The position numbers and the translations under genes were made by a program. Of a stretch of DNA of 64,000 nt, positions 53,340-63,508 are shown in pieces. The DNA is from Halohasta litorea (GTDB lineage: Archaea; Halobacteriota; Halobacteria; Halobacteriales; Haloferacaceae), in contig NZ_JANHDJ010000005.1 of NCBI RefSeq assembly GCF_024494645.1, forward strand, positions 1 through 64,000, written 5' to 3'. The notes beneath the pieces were generated by a model. That model was not told where the DNA came from. It worked only from the letters and a program-made list of their open reading frames with translations, and did not search any database. Each line of letters opens with the position of its first letter. The first letter of the stretch is position 1.

Positions 53340-53870
53340 CTACGAGACGAGCAGCTGCTCGCCACGCTCGACGACGATGCGGCACGGCGGCGAGATCTTG
53401 TTGTAGGCGCGTCGGAACGCTTCCTTGACGACCGGAGCCTGCTCGGCGGTACAGTAGGCCGTGAAGATCGGCTCGTCGGCACCGATTCGGGCGGCCGTGC
53501 CGACGATCTTGCCGAACGACTGGCGCATTCCGTCCGAAACACGGTCCGCACCCGCGCCGGTTGCCTGTTTGTTCTCCCGGAGGATCTGGTGGGGGAACTT
53601 CCGGAGGAGCATCTTGTACTCGCCCTCACCGAGGGTTTTCAGCAGGTGGCGGTTCGCCGAGAGCCGCGAGGACTCGAGCGAGCCGTGACGGAGCTGGACG
53701 GCCTCCTCGGAGACGAGGCTGATCTCGACGGGATAGTCGTCGGGATCGGCCTGCAGGTCACCCATGCTGTGCTGTGCGATCTTCGAGCCGGGAATCCCGG
53801 TGATGTAGTCACGTCGTGTGTACGAGGGCTTGTCGATATCCCTGTACATTGAGGCGGGTTTCTCTCCCAT
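53340..53870 (-). CDS. rpl10e: 50S ribosomal protein L10e (L16 family)
   Basis: The 176-residue product has the L10e signature: [68 protein letters not shown] and [20 protein letters not shown]10e lies at the base of the large-subunit stalk near the P-site tRNA. The gene being solitary and core-like argues that this half is chromosomal. ATG 53870 ([10 protein letters not shown]) is the standard start. Confidence 0.97.
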   Translation of the reverse strand: MGEKPASMYRDIDKPSYTRRDYITGIPGSKIAQHSMGDLQADPDDYPVEISLVSEEAVQLRHGSLESSRLSANRHLLKTLGEGEYKMLLRKFPHQILRENKQATGAGADRVSDGMRQSFGKIVGTAARIGADEPIFTAYCTAEQAPVVKEAFRRAYNKISPPCRIVVERGEQLLVS

Positions 53871-54000
53871 GGTTACTTGTCGAGTCGAACGCCACAGCCC
53901 CGAATAAAGCCTTCGATGGCATCCGGCGATTTCGGGGCCTGTGAGGCTGTCACACGGACGAACACGCCGCCCCGCCTCGCCGATGAGTCGGTGTCGACGT

Positions 54001-54885
54001 TCAGGTCACCAGATAGTAGGGATCGGTCGCCAGCTTCGGCGCGAGCGCTTCTCGCATCTCACGGGCGTTGAACGCGAATATCCGGAGCCCGTTGCAGTTG
54101 TAGCGGTCGAGGACGCCCGCCTCGGCGAGGTCATCGGCGACCTTGGCGCGGTTCCACGTCACCGACCGCTGGTACTCGTGGGTCCGCTGGGTGATCTCCT
54201 CGTGGGTGGTCTCGTCGTGATAAATGACGCCGTCGTAGTCGACCATCTCCACGTACGGGAGCTCACGAAAACACTCCGTGTAGTGGAGTTGGGAGGCAGT
54301 AAGCCAGTCGGTGCCGATATTCAGATACTGGACGTTATCGTCGTCGAGCGCGCCGAAACAGCTCGATTTTCCCCAGGAGTCGTGGTGGTCACAGTCCTCG
54401 AAGCGGTAGGGGCCGCGAACCAGAATCGAGTTGGTCGCGTCGTCGGTCCGGTAGTCGGCGGCCGAGTGAAACAGCTGTGAGAACGTCCCGAACCGAGGTT
54501 TCGAGTACTGTTTGTGGTAGACGCGGCCGTCGTCTTTCCGGAACGAGGGTGTGAAGCCGGGCGTCAGGATACTGTCGAACTGCTCGTCGAGTTTGTCGAC
54601 GATGAACTCGAAGGGGTTGCCCTCGAAAGCGGCGTTGATATCGCTGAGCCCGATATGGACGAAGACGGTCTCGTCGCTGTACTGGTCTAAGATTTGATCC
54701 AGCCGTGCTTCAGCAACGGAGCCAGCCGATCCCGCCCGGCGCCGACGCCGGGCGACCATCGCCGCACGGTTCCGGATCGTCCGGGCAGCCTGATACTGTT
54801 CGATCAGCCTGTCGGGCGAGAGGAGCCTCTCGGAGATGGGAAGGCGGCGTTCCGACCCAGACAACATCTGTCTCACTGTGTCCAT
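54001..54885 (-). CDS. AAC(3)-family N-acetyltransferase-like protein
   Basis: The 294-residue product resembles aminoglycoside 3-N-acetyltransferase-type proteins: [80 protein letters not shown] and SQLHYTE. Family members transfer acetyl groups to aminoglycosides, but archaeal homologues more likely modify sugars or surface glycans. An N-terminal basic extension (about 70 residues) is atypical. The start is uncertain among ATGs at 54885, 54894 and 54930. It is divergent from the antiporter gene. Confidence 0.7.
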   Translation of the reverse strand: MDTVRQMLSGSERRLPISERLLSPDRLIEQYQAARTIRNRAAMVARRRRRAGSAGSVAEARLDQILDQYSDETVFVHIGLSDINAAFEGNPFEFIVDKLDEQFDSILTPGFTPSFRKDDGRVYHKQYSKPRFGTFSQLFHSAADYRTDDATNSILVRGPYRFEDCDHHDSWGKSSCFGALDDDNVQYLNIGTDWLTASQLHYTECFRELPYVEMVDYDGVIYHDETTHEEITQRTHEYQRSVTWNRAKVADDLAEAGVLDRYNCNGLRIFAFNAREMREALAPKLATDPYYLVT

Positions 54886-55009
54886 ACTCGCCATTAGCCG
54901 TTGTGCCCAACTACCCAGTGATAACGCCATTCAGTTGCGTCGTTGTTTCCATTCATATATCACCGGACAGACCGACTAATGTGGCTTCGACCGATGGAGT
55001 AGCCCCCGT

Positions 55010-56251
55010 ATGAGCGACCTCAACATCGCCCTCGCGCTGATCAGTGGGCTGCTCTTGGTACTCGATCTTTCGACGGGGCTGCTGCAAAGCCGCCAGTACC
55101 TCCCCTCCGAGCCGATCATGGCGGTCGGCTTTGGCATTGCAATCGGTCCACACGGACTCGACGCCTTTCAGTTGTCGACGTGGGCCGATCCCCTGATCGT
55201 GATCGAGCAGGCGGCCAGACTGACGGTTGCCCTCGCGGTGACGAGTATCGCCTTACGGCTGCCGGAGAACTACGTTCGACGCCGCTGGAAGTCGATGACG
55301 GCCCTCCTCGGTCCGGGGATGGTCATCATGTGGCTCGTCAGTGGGCTCGTGACGTACGCGGTGCTTCCGGTGTCGTTTCTCGTCGCCATGCTGGTCGGCG
55401 CAGTTATTACGCCGACCGATCCGGTGTTGGCCAACTCCATCGTCATCGGTAAGACGGCCGAACGGAACATTCCGAAGCGAATCCGGTATCTCCTCTCGGC
55501 GGAGGCCGGGGCGAACGACGGCGGTGCCTACCCGTTCGTCTTTCTGGCGATTCTGCTGGTCGGAGAGTCGCTCCGTCCAGCCCTTGTCGAGTGGTCGACG
55601 CAAATCCTGTTGATCGAGGTCGTCGGTGCGATACTGCTTGGGGCCCTGATCGGTGCGGTTGTCGGTCGGCTCGAACGCTGGGTGAGCGGCGAGCAGTATC
55701 TGGAGGAAACGTCGGTGTTCACGATCACGGTCGCACTCACGCTCGGTGTCGTCGGCTTCGTCACGCTGCTCGGGGGCAACGAAATCCTCGCGGTGTTCGC
55801 TGCCGGACTCGCCTACAACTGGCAGGCCGACCCGGAGGACGAAGCCAAAGAACAGCGCATCGAGGAGGTGTTCAACCGGCTGTTCACGCTCCCCGTGTTC
55901 GTCCTCTTCGGCATGGTGATTCCGTGGAGCGAGTGGCAGGCCCTCGGCTGGGCTGGCGTCGCCCTTGTCGTCGGGATTCTCCTCCTTCGACGCCTCCCGA
56001 TGATGGTCGCGGTGAGTCCAGCGATCGACCCCCTCGACCGACCCGCCGCGATGCTCTTTATGGGCTGGTTCGGCCCTATCGGGATCGCTGCGGTCTTCTA
56101 TGCGACACTCGCTGTCAGGGAGACTGGTATCGAAGCTATCTGGCCGATCGTGACGCTCGTCGTCGCTGGCTCGATTCTGGCTCACGGGGCGACTGGAACG
56201 CTGCTCACGCTCCGCTACGGCCGACTCGATGACGACGCCGACTGGTGGTGA
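55010..56251 (+). CDS. CPA1-type cation:proton antiporter
   Basis: The 413-residue product has about 12 transmembrane helices and the CPA1 motifs TPTDPVLANS (about 133-142), SAEAGANDGGAYPF (about 163-176) and GWFGPIGIAAVFYA. In haloarchaea such antiporters exchange Na+ or K+ for H+, essential in high salt. A TATA-like CATATATC lies near 54954-54961, about 50 bp upstream of ATG 55010. The gene is monocistronic. Confidence 0.93.
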   Translation: MSDLNIALALISGLLLVLDLSTGLLQSRQYLPSEPIMAVGFGIAIGPHGLDAFQLSTWADPLIVIEQAARLTVALAVTSIALRLPENYVRRRWKSMTALLGPGMVIMWLVSGLVTYAVLPVSFLVAMLVGAVITPTDPVLANSIVIGKTAERNIPKRIRYLLSAEAGANDGGAYPFVFLAILLVGESLRPALVEWSTQILLIEVVGAILLGALIGAVVGRLERWVSGEQYLEETSVFTITVALTLGVVGFVTLLGGNEILAVFAAGLAYNWQADPEDEAKEQRIEEVFNRLFTLPVFVLFGMVIPWSEWQALGWAGVALVVGILLLRRLPMMVAVSPAIDPLDRPAAMLFMGWFGPIGIAAVFYATLAVRETGIEAIWPIVTLVVAGSILAHGATGTLLTLRYGRLDDDADWW

Positions 56252-56338
56252 GCGCAAACGACGAGCTGCTACAATCCCAAACACGGCGTAACGTGGGGTC
56301 GCGCTTCGGAGCGCGTCCCGGTTTCGAGGCAGTCGTAG

Positions 56339-56614
56339 TTATTTATACGGATACCGCTGGGTTGCGCCACAGTCACACCGAATCACGACGTGGCCGTTAT
56401 TGAGGCGCACGCGGGCGTTGACGCCGGGGCGGAGGGCGACATCACACCGGCTACAGGTAAAGCGCTTGAACTCCCGTGGGAGGCCACACCGGTTCCGCTC
56501 GGCGATCCGGCGGGCCAGCCGGACGTACTTTCGGGAGCGGTCGAACTCGCCGTCGGAGGCAGCCGACCGGGCGAGATCGAACAGGATATCGATCCGCTCC
56601 TCGGCGATACTCAT
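56339..56614 (-). CDS. rnp4: Ribonuclease P protein component 4 (Rpr2/Rpp21)
   Basis: The 91-residue product has the Rpr2/Rpp21 fold: N-terminal helices (RIDILFDLARSAASDGEFDRSRKYVRLARRIAERN) followed by the zinc ribbon CSRC...CDCG (about 53-82). Component 4 supports the RNA subunit in pre-tRNA 5' processing. It is one of the standard chromosomal genes that mark this part as core genome. It is transcribed after the Gly-rich coiled-coil gene. Confidence 0.93.
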   Translation of the reverse strand: MSIAEERIDILFDLARSAASDGEFDRSRKYVRLARRIAERNRCGLPREFKRFTCSRCDVALRPGVNARVRLNNGHVVIRCDCGATQRYPYK

Positions 56615-56663
56615 CAGCTACAAAGCGAGGTGGGTGTCGGTTAGGTGTTCCGAACCGCAGTGG

Positions 56664-57071
56664 TCAGTCTTCGAGCGCGTCGGCGATCCGGCGGAGCTCG
56701 CGGTTGGCGTCGCGGACCTCATCGCGGAGCTGTCGGACCTCGCGGACGAGTTCCTCGTTGCCGACGCCGGACTCCTCGCTTTGACCGCCGGGACCGCCGG
56801 GGCCGCCGCCCATGCCGGGTGGGCCGCCACCGCCGCCCATCATCCCGCCCATCATCTGGGCGAAGGGGTTGCCGCCACCGCCGCCCATGCCGCCCGGACC
56901 GCCACCGCCCATCATCTCTTCGGGGTTCGGCGCGCCGCCCTCGCCGCGTTCCTCGCGTTCCTGCTGACGTTTCTCGCGGATCTCCTCGACCCGCTCGCGG
57001 AACGATTTCTCCTCGTCGTCGCCCTCGGTGGGCTCCTCATCGACATCCGATTGGTCTGGCTCGTCTGTCAT
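56664..57071 (-). CDS. Acidic coiled-coil protein with Met/Gly-rich middle
   Basis: The 135-residue product has an acidic N-terminus, a basic/acidic helix (FRERVEEIREKRQQEREERG), a long Gly/Met-rich low-complexity segment (MMGGGGPGG, MMGGMMGGGG) and a C-terminal coiled coil (ELVREVRQLRDEVRDANREL). I know it as a haloarchaeal hypothetical. It lies 49 bp upstream of rnp4 on the same strand, so the two may be cotranscribed. Confidence 0.7.
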   Translation of the reverse strand: MTDEPDQSDVDEEPTEGDDEEKSFRERVEEIREKRQQEREERGEGGAPNPEEMMGGGGPGGMGGGGGNPFAQMMGGMMGGGGGPPGMGGGPGGPGGQSEESGVGNEELVREVRQLRDEVRDANRELRRIADALED

Positions 57072-57275
57072 GGTCTCCCGTTGGCTGGGGGGACGGAAAA
57101 CGGTTGTTCATCGATACGTGTGGCGTGACCCGCGACACCGAGCGCCGGTCGGAGGCACAAATCATGGCCGAGGACTGCGCGGCCGACGCGCGTGGTATCA
57201 GCCAAAGCGGACCACTATCAGGACAGATAATTGAGCCAGCAGGTTATTTCCTGTTGGGATACCAGTATAACTGAT

Positions 57276-58610
57276 ATGAGTCAGTCAGGCGAGTTGCCAT
57301 CGTCGCAGTACCGGTTGGACGAGTCCTACAGCGGGCTGGGCGAGACGGAAGCCAAGGTCGAACTCCAGGAGCGAACCAAGGAACTGGAAGCAGTCACGCG
57401 GGCGACCGACCTCTTTGTCGGCTCCGACCGGCCGATCGGCGAGCTGATCGACAGCTACGTGGGCGAACTGACCCAGTGGTTCCAGTACCCGAGCGTGACC
57501 GAGGCGCAGATCGCGGCGGGAGACCGGATCGCCGAATCGGCGGGGTTCGAGCGAACCGGCGAACCGCTGACCCACGAGACGGTGACCGACAGCGGGACCC
57601 GGATCGTGATCGATGTCGTCTACACCGAGGAGCGGCCGCCAGCCGACGACGGCCCGTGGCTCCAGGAGGAACACGATCTCCTGGAGACGCTGCTCGGGAT
57701 CATCGAAAGCGCCCTCACACAGCGGGAACACCTCCAACAGATCGAACAGCAGCGCCAACAGCAGCGGCTCGTCGCCGATGACATCGAATCCGGCGTCGAG
57801 GCGATCAGACAGACGGTCGACGAGCTGAGCGACAGTACCGACGAGATCAGTGACCACGCCCACAACTCCGCGGATTCGATGAGCGAGGTCGCCACAGAGA
57901 TCGCCGATATGTCGGCGACCGTCGAGGAGATCGCCTCGACGGCCGAAGAGGTTGCCGCGACGAGTGCGAACGCCGAGGAGCTCGCCAACGAGGGACGGGA
58001 CGCCGCCACCGAAGCCATCGACGTGATGCAGCGCGTCGACGAGTCCACCCAGGACGTCTCGACCGACGTGGGCACCCTCCAGGACCGGATCGACGAGATC
58101 GACGAGATCGTCGAGGTCATCAACGACATCGCCGACCAGACGAACATCCTCGCACTCAACGCCTCGATCGAGGCCGCCCGGGCCGGGGAGGCAGGCGAGG
58201 GCTTTGCGGTGGTCGCCGATGAGGTGAAATCGCTGGCCGGGGAGTCCCAGGAACACGCCACCGAGATCGAGAAGATGATCGAGGAGATCAAATCCGATGC
58301 CGACGACACCGTCGAGAGCCTCGAAGAGACCACCGAGCAGGTCGACGAGGGGATCGAAAAGGTCCAAAACGCGATGGACACCCTCCAGGATATCGCCCAG
58401 GCCGTCCAGGAGTCCTCCCAGGGGATCCAGGAGGTCTCAAGTGCGACCGACGATCAGGCCGTCTCGACCGAGGAGGTCGCCAGCATGGTGACCGAACTCG
58501 TCGAGGAGACCGAAACCGTCGCCGAGGAGATCGAATCGATCGCCGCGGCCAACGAGAAACAGGCCGACAACGTCGAGGAGATCAGCCGGAGCGTCCAGCA
58601 GCTACACTAG
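57276..58610 (+). CDS. Soluble methyl-accepting chemotaxis-type transducer
   Basis: The 444-residue product lacks transmembrane segments. A predicted N-terminal sensor domain of unclear type (about 25-145) is followed by a long coiled-coil signalling domain whose tip reads [20 protein letters not shown] and [20 protein letters not shown]. This is the conserved hairpin that binds CheA/CheW. It should therefore be a cytoplasmic Htr-type transducer that senses an intracellular signal. ATG 57276 ([10 protein letters not shown]) is preferred over the start at 57231. The stop overlaps the channel gene on the other strand by four bases. Confidence 0.92.
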   Translation: MSQSGELPSSQYRLDESYSGLGETEAKVELQERTKELEAVTRATDLFVGSDRPIGELIDSYVGELTQWFQYPSVTEAQIAAGDRIAESAGFERTGEPLTHETVTDSGTRIVIDVVYTEERPPADDGPWLQEEHDLLETLLGIIESALTQREHLQQIEQQRQQQRLVADDIESGVEAIRQTVDELSDSTDEISDHAHNSADSMSEVATEIADMSATVEEIASTAEEVAATSANAEELANEGRDAATEAIDVMQRVDESTQDVSTDVGTLQDRIDEIDEIVEVINDIADQTNILALNASIEAARAGEAGEGFAVVADEVKSLAGESQEHATEIEKMIEEIKSDADDTVESLEETTEQVDEGIEKVQNAMDTLQDIAQAVQESSQGIQEVSSATDDQAVSTEEVASMVTELVEETETVAEEIESIAAANEKQADNVEEISRSVQQLH

Positions 58611-59767
58611 TCGAGTTCCTCGCCGAGTAGTTGCTGGGAGGCCGCTTCGGCGTCCCGCTTGCCGATCGCGGAGTTCGCCAGCAGTCGGCCGCCGATCTCG
58701 CTGGGGCTGATCACGCGGTCGGCTCCGGCGTGGCGGAGCTTAGCGACGTTCTCCCGCTGCATCGCCGCCGCGAGGATCTGCATCTCGTCGTTGAGCTGTC
58801 TGGCGGTGAGAATCGCCAGGGCGTCTTTGGCGTCGTTTTCGGTGGCGACGATGGCGGCTCTGGCGTCCGCAATTCCGGCCCGCTGGAGCGGCTCTTCGTC
58901 GCTTGGGTCCGCCGTAAGAACGGGGATATCACGGTCAGAGAGCCGTCGGGCGACGCTTTCGTCGGTCGTGATGACCGCGAACTGGACGCTGTCGCTGAGG
59001 TTTTCGATGATCGGTTCGGTCAGATCCCCGTAGCCGAGGATCACGACGTGTTCGTCGAGGAGGTTGAACTGGCTGTCTGTCATTCTTCCGAGTGCTTTGG
59101 AGAGCTGGGCTTCGATGGCGGGCGTCAGTAGGACACCGAGGGCGACCGCGAAGGCGGCGACGTTGATAAGCAGGACGGAGATCGAAAACAGTTTTCCGAG
59201 CTCCGAGGAGGGTGCAGCCGTCACGTCGCCGTAACCGACGGTACTCGCGGTGACGATGGTATAATAAAAGGCGTCGGTGAGCGTGACGATGCCGTCGAAC
59301 TCCTCGCGGAGCGCGTAGGAGCCGAAGGTGCCGTACGACAGCGCCGTGACCAGGGCGATCCCCGCCGCGAGCTGTGTCGGCGACGGCGAGAACGTCCGGT
59401 CGAACCGTGTACGATTATAAAAGAGCGCGGGCACCGAGACGACCGAAACGGCGACCAGCGGCACCGAAAACGGCGAGACCTGCAACAGGCCCTGGATCGC
59501 CGTGATCGGCAGGAGGATCGCCGTGGCGTACCAGCCGACCCGGAACCGCTGTTTGAGGGCGTAGGCGCTGCCGAGCATCGTAAAGCCGGTCAGCGTCCCC
59601 GTAAACCCGACCGCACGCCGAACCCCATCCGGGACGTACATCGCCAGCGCGCTGTCGACGCCGCCGGTCGAGATGTGGACGAGCCCGACGATGATCGAGA
59701 GGACCGCGACCGCGAACGTCAGCAGGATCGACGCCCGGACGGTCACCCAGTCGTGTGTCCACTTCAT
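58607..59767 (-). CDS. K+-channel-like protein with RCK (TrkA-N) domain
   Basis: The 386-residue product has about six hydrophobic segments including a pore with TVGYGD (176-181), followed by an RCK/TrkA-N domain (from about 240; [18 protein letters not shown]) and a C-terminal TrkA-C-like part ([16 protein letters not shown]). It should gate K+ by ligand binding. ATG 59767 ([10 protein letters not shown]) precedes the first helix; the 40 codons upstream are arginine-rich and not conserved. The MCP gene is convergent with a 4-bp overlap. Confidence 0.9.
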   Translation of the reverse strand: MKWTHDWVTVRASILLTFAVAVLSIIVGLVHISTGGVDSALAMYVPDGVRRAVGFTGTLTGFTMLGSAYALKQRFRVGWYATAILLPITAIQGLLQVSPFSVPLVAVSVVSVPALFYNRTRFDRTFSPSPTQLAAGIALVTALSYGTFGSYALREEFDGIVTLTDAFYYTIVTASTVGYGDVTAAPSSELGKLFSISVLLINVAAFAVALGVLLTPAIEAQLSKALGRMTDSQFNLLDEHVVILGYGDLTEPIIENLSDSVQFAVITTDESVARRLSDRDIPVLTADPSDEEPLQRAGIADARAAIVATENDAKDALAILTARQLNDEMQILAAAMQRENVAKLRHAGADRVISPSEIGGRLLANSAIGKRDAEAASQQLLGEELD

Positions 59768-59964
59768 CGCTCGTCCCTCTGTGAGCGGCCTACTAATAGC
59801 CGTGGAATCGTGGTCGACGCGTTCATGGTCGACGTATCGACTGTGGCGGTTACGTTGGTAGAGTCCGACGACAGCTGCAGGCGGCATCGAGCGACGACGG
59901 CACCGACCCTCGCCGACAGCGGCGAACAGTTGGATTTTTCAGGATAGACTTCCGTCGGTTGTGT

Positions 59965-60279
59965 ATGGCTGTCCATGACACACGGAACCAGTGTGGCCGA
60001 CTCCCCGCGGCCGTACCGCTCGATATCGCCCATACGACGCGGCTGAGCTGGGAGCTGGGCTCCCGCGTCATCGACGACGAGGAGTCGACGCTCGAAGGCC
60101 AGTGGCACCGGACCGAGGCGGGGTGGATGCTCAGCGTTTATCGAGTCACGAACCACACGGACCTCCTCCAGGTGCGAACCCCCGTCGGCAGAGAGCAGTT
60201 TTACGGCGTCACCCAATCGGAGTTCGAGTCGGCGGTCTCGACGCTCGAAGCGGCCGACGGCTGGCAGCGGGCCGACTGA
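59965..60279 (+). CDS. Small haloarchaeal protein, unknown function
   Basis: The 104-residue product (MAVHDTRNQCGRLPAAVPLD) has a central beta-rich part (RLSWELGSRVIDDEESTLEGQWHR, GWMLSVYRVTNHTDLLQVR). I do not recognise the family. A start two codons upstream (MCM) is possible. It lies divergently from the K+-channel-like gene and 109 bp upstream of the TrkA-like pair, so it might respond to ion or redox conditions; this is speculation. Confidence 0.55.
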   Translation: MAVHDTRNQCGRLPAAVPLDIAHTTRLSWELGSRVIDDEESTLEGQWHRTEAGWMLSVYRVTNHTDLLQVRTPVGREQFYGVTQSEFESAVSTLEAADGWQRAD

Positions 60280-60388
60280 AATCGGCCGACTGCGATCGAC
60301 AGACTGCGATCGACCCCCAGCTGTCTCACGGGACGTGACAATCGGCCTCAACCGACACTTTAAGCCGGAGTACCGATAGAAGCGGCCA

Positions 60389-61624
60389 ATGACTGCGCTT
60401 CCGTTCGAGATCCTGCTGGGCATCTATCTCGGCGTCCTCACCGGGATCATTCCGGCGCTGATCGCTGGCGTTCTCGGCTTCCTATTTAAATACGTCACGA
60501 ACGTCTCGATCCCCGGCCTCGGTGTCGTCGTCCTCGCACTCGGAATCGCGGGCGTCAACGGCGGGCTCATGGCGCTCAACGACGAGAACATCCGCACCTC
60601 GCAGAACGCCGTCGCCCTCCTGACGGCGATCATCGTCGTCCTCATGCTCGCCTTATATGCCCATTCGCAGGGAGACAAACTCGGCGGCTCGGTGCCCAAA
60701 CGGATCTCGCTGCGCCAGCTCCGGGATCGAACGCTGAACACGGACGTGATCGAACTCGTCGGCGGCCGGAACCAGGTCCGGGTGACCGTCACCGGCGAGG
60801 TCAATGATATCGAGGGCTACCCGCCGCTGCCCGCCGACCTCCAGGAGGAGATCAAAACCGGCCAGTGGACGTTCCCGGCCGATCTGCCGGTCGACGAGCT
60901 GGAAACTCGCTTTGCGGACCGGCTGCAATCCGAGCTGGATCTCGCCGATGTGACGGTATCGGTCGACGAGCGCGCCCGCGCGTCGGTCGCGGCGGCCCCG
61001 CCGATCGGGAGCACCTCGAAACGCGTCCCCGACGGCAAGCGGGCGGTCTCGCTGTCGGCGCTGGTTCCCAGCGGGATGACCCGCGGGGAGTCGGTCCGGA
61101 TCGTCACCGCCGACGACACGGTCACCGGGACGCTGATCGCGGCCCGCTCCGGCGACAAACCTGCCGATCCCGCCCCGAAACCGACTGACGATCTTGCGAC
61201 CGACGGCGGAATTGACCCCGAGCCGTCCGTGCCGAAGCCGCCGACCGCCTCGACGACGACCGGCGGCGAGGGACGCGTGACGGTTGTGGTCGACCGGACG
61301 GCCGCCAAGACACTCTTGGCGGCGAGTGAGCCACAGGTGATCGTTCTCTCGCGGGGGACACGCCGGGAGTTCGAACTCGTCTCGCTGCTCCGCCGGTCGG
61401 GTATCCGCTTCCGGAAGCAGACCGTCAAACCCGGCGGGCCGCTCGATGGCCATACGATCGGCGAGGCCGACGTGCGGGACCGCTACGGCGTGCTGATCGT
61501 CGCCGCCAACCACGATGGCTGGCAGGTCGCTCCCCGCGGGAGCCAACTGCTGTCGGCCGGTGACAGCCTCTATCTGATCGGCAGCCGCGAGGCGCTGGCA
61601 GCGTTCGCGGAGGTGGCCGTATGA
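60389..61624 (+). CDS. Membrane protein with C-terminal TrkA-C (RCK_C) domain, copy 1
   Basis: The 411-residue product has about three transmembrane helices in its first 95 residues, then a long soluble part with LVPSGMTRGESVRIVTADDTVTGT and a C-terminal RCK_C domain (about 330-405; KQTVKPGGPLDGHTIGEADV, LLSAGDSLYLIGS). In haloarchaea such proteins are annotated as potassium transporter TrkA. ATGA overlap with the next gene shows coupling. The two products probably form a hetero-oligomer related to K+ or other ion regulation. Confidence 0.72.
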   Translation: MTALPFEILLGIYLGVLTGIIPALIAGVLGFLFKYVTNVSIPGLGVVVLALGIAGVNGGLMALNDENIRTSQNAVALLTAIIVVLMLALYAHSQGDKLGGSVPKRISLRQLRDRTLNTDVIELVGGRNQVRVTVTGEVNDIEGYPPLPADLQEEIKTGQWTFPADLPVDELETRFADRLQSELDLADVTVSVDERARASVAAAPPIGSTSKRVPDGKRAVSLSALVPSGMTRGESVRIVTADDTVTGTLIAARSGDKPADPAPKPTDDLATDGGIDPEPSVPKPPTASTTTGGEGRVTVVVDRTAAKTLLAASEPQVIVLSRGTRREFELVSLLRRSGIRFRKQTVKPGGPLDGHTIGEADVRDRYGVLIVAANHDGWQVAPRGSQLLSAGDSLYLIGSREALAAFAEVAV

Positions 61625-62913
61625 GTCTCCCACCTCTCGGCTCTCTCGACACGCTCTCGGCCAGCCCAGTCGACCCCTTGGCCCTCTTGCAGTCGGGTGT
61701 CACCTTCGAGCAGCCGACAACCGCGGCGGTCAATCTGGTCGTCTTCGCCGTCCTCTCGGTTCTCACTGCGGGCGGGCTGACGGTCGCCTACCGCTGGTAT
61801 TTCAAGTCGCTCATTCCGGAGGGGATCGCGATCCTCGCGGGCGTCGCGGTGGTCGCCCTCTATATCAATACGGCCTCCCTCGGCGTGGTCGTCGGCCAAG
61901 GGTCGGTCGACCTGTTTCGGCCCGGCGTCGTCTTCTTCAACGTCGTTGCGCTCGGCGTCTCGACGGTGGCGGCCCCGGTCGGCCGTCGAATCGGCGACAC
62001 CATCGCCTCCCAGCTGTTTTCGCTGGTCGGCCTCGGCGAGATCGACGCCGAGGTATCGACGATGGTCCGGTCGGTCGGCCGGGTGACCTCCGTGCGGCTC
62101 CCCTCGGAGATCGAGGACATGGAGAGCTACGATCCGGTCACCGAGGAGACGAAGGCCGAACTCGCGAGCAAGACGCTGGTGTTCCCCCGGCGGCTGACCG
62201 TCGAGGAACTCCGGAGTCGGCTCGTCAGCCGGTTGAAGGAGGACTACGGCGTGGGCTACGTCGACGTCGATCTCACTGCCGAGGGAGGCGTCGACTATCT
62301 CGCGGTCGGCTCGCGCGCGGCGGGGGTCGGGGCGACGATCGCCCCCGGGACGGTTGCGGTGGCGATCCGGGCCGATCCGCCGAACAACGCCACCTCGGGC
62401 GATCAGGTACAGGTCTGGTCGACCGCCGAGCCCACCGAGCGGCTCACCAGCGGGGAGATCCGCGGCGTCGCTGGCGATGTCGTGACTCTCGCGGTCGACG
62501 AGGCCGACGCGGGCCTGCTGTCGCCCACCGAGCGCTACCGACTGCTGACGATGCCCGCCGAGCCACAGGCCGACCGGGAGTTCGCGACCTTGCTGCGGAG
62601 CGTCGACGAGACGATGGGGACCGTAACAGTCGAGGCCAACAGCATGCTGGTCGGCGAGACGGCCGACACGGTAGCGGCGGCCGTGTTGGCGATCCGCCCG
62701 TCGGGTGAGAAACTGACTGCCCTCCCCGAGTCGGCCCGCCAGTTCGAGAGCGGCGACACGATCTACGTCCTCGCACGGCCCGACGTGCTTCGCCAACTCG
62801 AAGGCTGGGCGACAACTCCTGCCCCGGTGTCAGACGACGAGGCCGACGCCGAGCCGACCGAACAGGCCGAGCCCGATTCTGGGGCTCCGGTCGACCTCGA
62901 CGATTCCGAGTAG
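61621..62913 (+). CDS. Membrane protein related to copy 1 (TrkA-like), copy 2
   Basis: The 430-residue product has the same layout as its upstream partner: helices in the first 115 residues, then a soluble region with VTSVRLPSEIEDMESYDPVT matching VNDIEGYPPLPADLQ. The last part (ALPESARQFESGDTIYVLARP) is RCK_C-like, followed by an acidic tail. It starts in an ATGA overlap. The two diverge strongly in sequence, so the duplication is old. A regulatory role for K+ uptake is inferred. Confidence 0.68.
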   Translation: MSLPPLGSLDTLSASPVDPLALLQSGVTFEQPTTAAVNLVVFAVLSVLTAGGLTVAYRWYFKSLIPEGIAILAGVAVVALYINTASLGVVVGQGSVDLFRPGVVFFNVVALGVSTVAAPVGRRIGDTIASQLFSLVGLGEIDAEVSTMVRSVGRVTSVRLPSEIEDMESYDPVTEETKAELASKTLVFPRRLTVEELRSRLVSRLKEDYGVGYVDVDLTAEGGVDYLAVGSRAAGVGATIAPGTVAVAIRADPPNNATSGDQVQVWSTAEPTERLTSGEIRGVAGDVVTLAVDEADAGLLSPTERYRLLTMPAEPQADREFATLLRSVDETMGTVTVEANSMLVGETADTVAAAVLAIRPSGEKLTALPESARQFESGDTIYVLARPDVLRQLEGWATTPAPVSDDEADAEPTEQAEPDSGAPVDLDDSE

Positions 62914-62957
62914 GCGACCGTCGCAATTCTCATACTCGCGGGGCCGTGAGTGGCGGT

Positions 62958-63236
62958 ATGCACTGGAAGCTGTTTGCCGATCTCGCGGAGGTCGCCAGCG
63001 ACGACGAGGTGACGGTCGACCTCGCCGCGGACGAGCCGACCGTCGCCGACGCGCTCGACGGGCTGATCGAGGTCCATCCGGTCCTGGAGCCGCGTATCTA
63101 TACTGACGACGGCGAGATCGAACCCCATCTGAATCTGCTTCGAAACGGCGTGAACGTTCGGGAATCCGAAGGCCTGTCGACGCCAGTTGAGGAAGACGAC
63201 GAGTTGGCGCTGTTTCCGCCCGTCAGCGGTGGTTGA
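62958..63236 (+). CDS. Ubiquitin-like small archaeal modifier protein (SAMP1/MoaD type)
   Basis: The 92-residue product (MHWKLFADLAEVAS) has the beta-grasp pattern of MoaD/SAMP1 and ends in VSGG, the diglycine tail that UbaA adenylates. Inner motifs are VADALDGLIEVHPVLEPRIY, HLNLLRNGVNV and DDELALFPPVSGG. SAMP1 modifies protein lysines (sampylation) and can also serve molybdopterin synthesis. ATG 62958 is used; GTG 62946 would add four residues. Confidence 0.9.
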   Translation: MHWKLFADLAEVASDDEVTVDLAADEPTVADALDGLIEVHPVLEPRIYTDDGEIEPHLNLLRNGVNVRESEGLSTPVEEDDELALFPPVSGG

Positions 63237-63343
63237 TCCGCTGGAGTGGGGGATATGTGCGCCCGGACAGGAGTTATAACGGTTCTTCAATCACTCTTTC
63301 GTCTGTCACAAAAATTTAATTCAACCCTCATTCTACTCGAAGT

Positions 63344-63508
63344 ATGTTTAGAACGCCCTCCTGTCCGAACTGTGGGTGTGTGTATCTCGTTATACGAATG
63401 CGAACGAATGGATACCCTCGAACGGAGAGCGGGAGCGTCAAAAAGTATTATCGGTGTTTTCGATGCTTTCACAAGTTCTCCGAGGACGATACGGAGCCGC
63501 CGGTATAG
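63344..63508 (+). CDS. 54-residue zinc-ribbon protein
   Basis: The product reads MFRTPSCPNCGCVYLVIRMR, continues, then KKYYRCFRCFHKFSEDD. CPNCG and CFRC with a 26-residue gap form a four-Cys zinc ribbon; such tiny CPxCG-type proteins are widespread in haloarchaea. A TATA-like AAATTTAA at 63312-63319 lies about 25 bp before ATG 63344, giving a leaderless transcript. Its function is unknown, but some of these proteins regulate swarming, biofilm or stress. The pattern also resembles transposase zinc ribbons. Confidence 0.75.
   Translation: MFRTPSCPNCGCVYLVIRMRTNGYPRTESGSVKKYYRCFRCFHKFSEDDTEPPV

Noticed and set aside
53873-53955. Short minus-strand frame upstream of L10e ending [10 protein letters not shown]
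   Set aside because: It looked protein-like, but an in-frame stop precedes it with no start codon, so it cannot be a gene on its own.
57285-58367. 360-codon frame antisense to the chemotaxis transducer
   Set aside because: Leu/Asp/Gly-rich mirror of the coiled-coil gene; no motif supports it.
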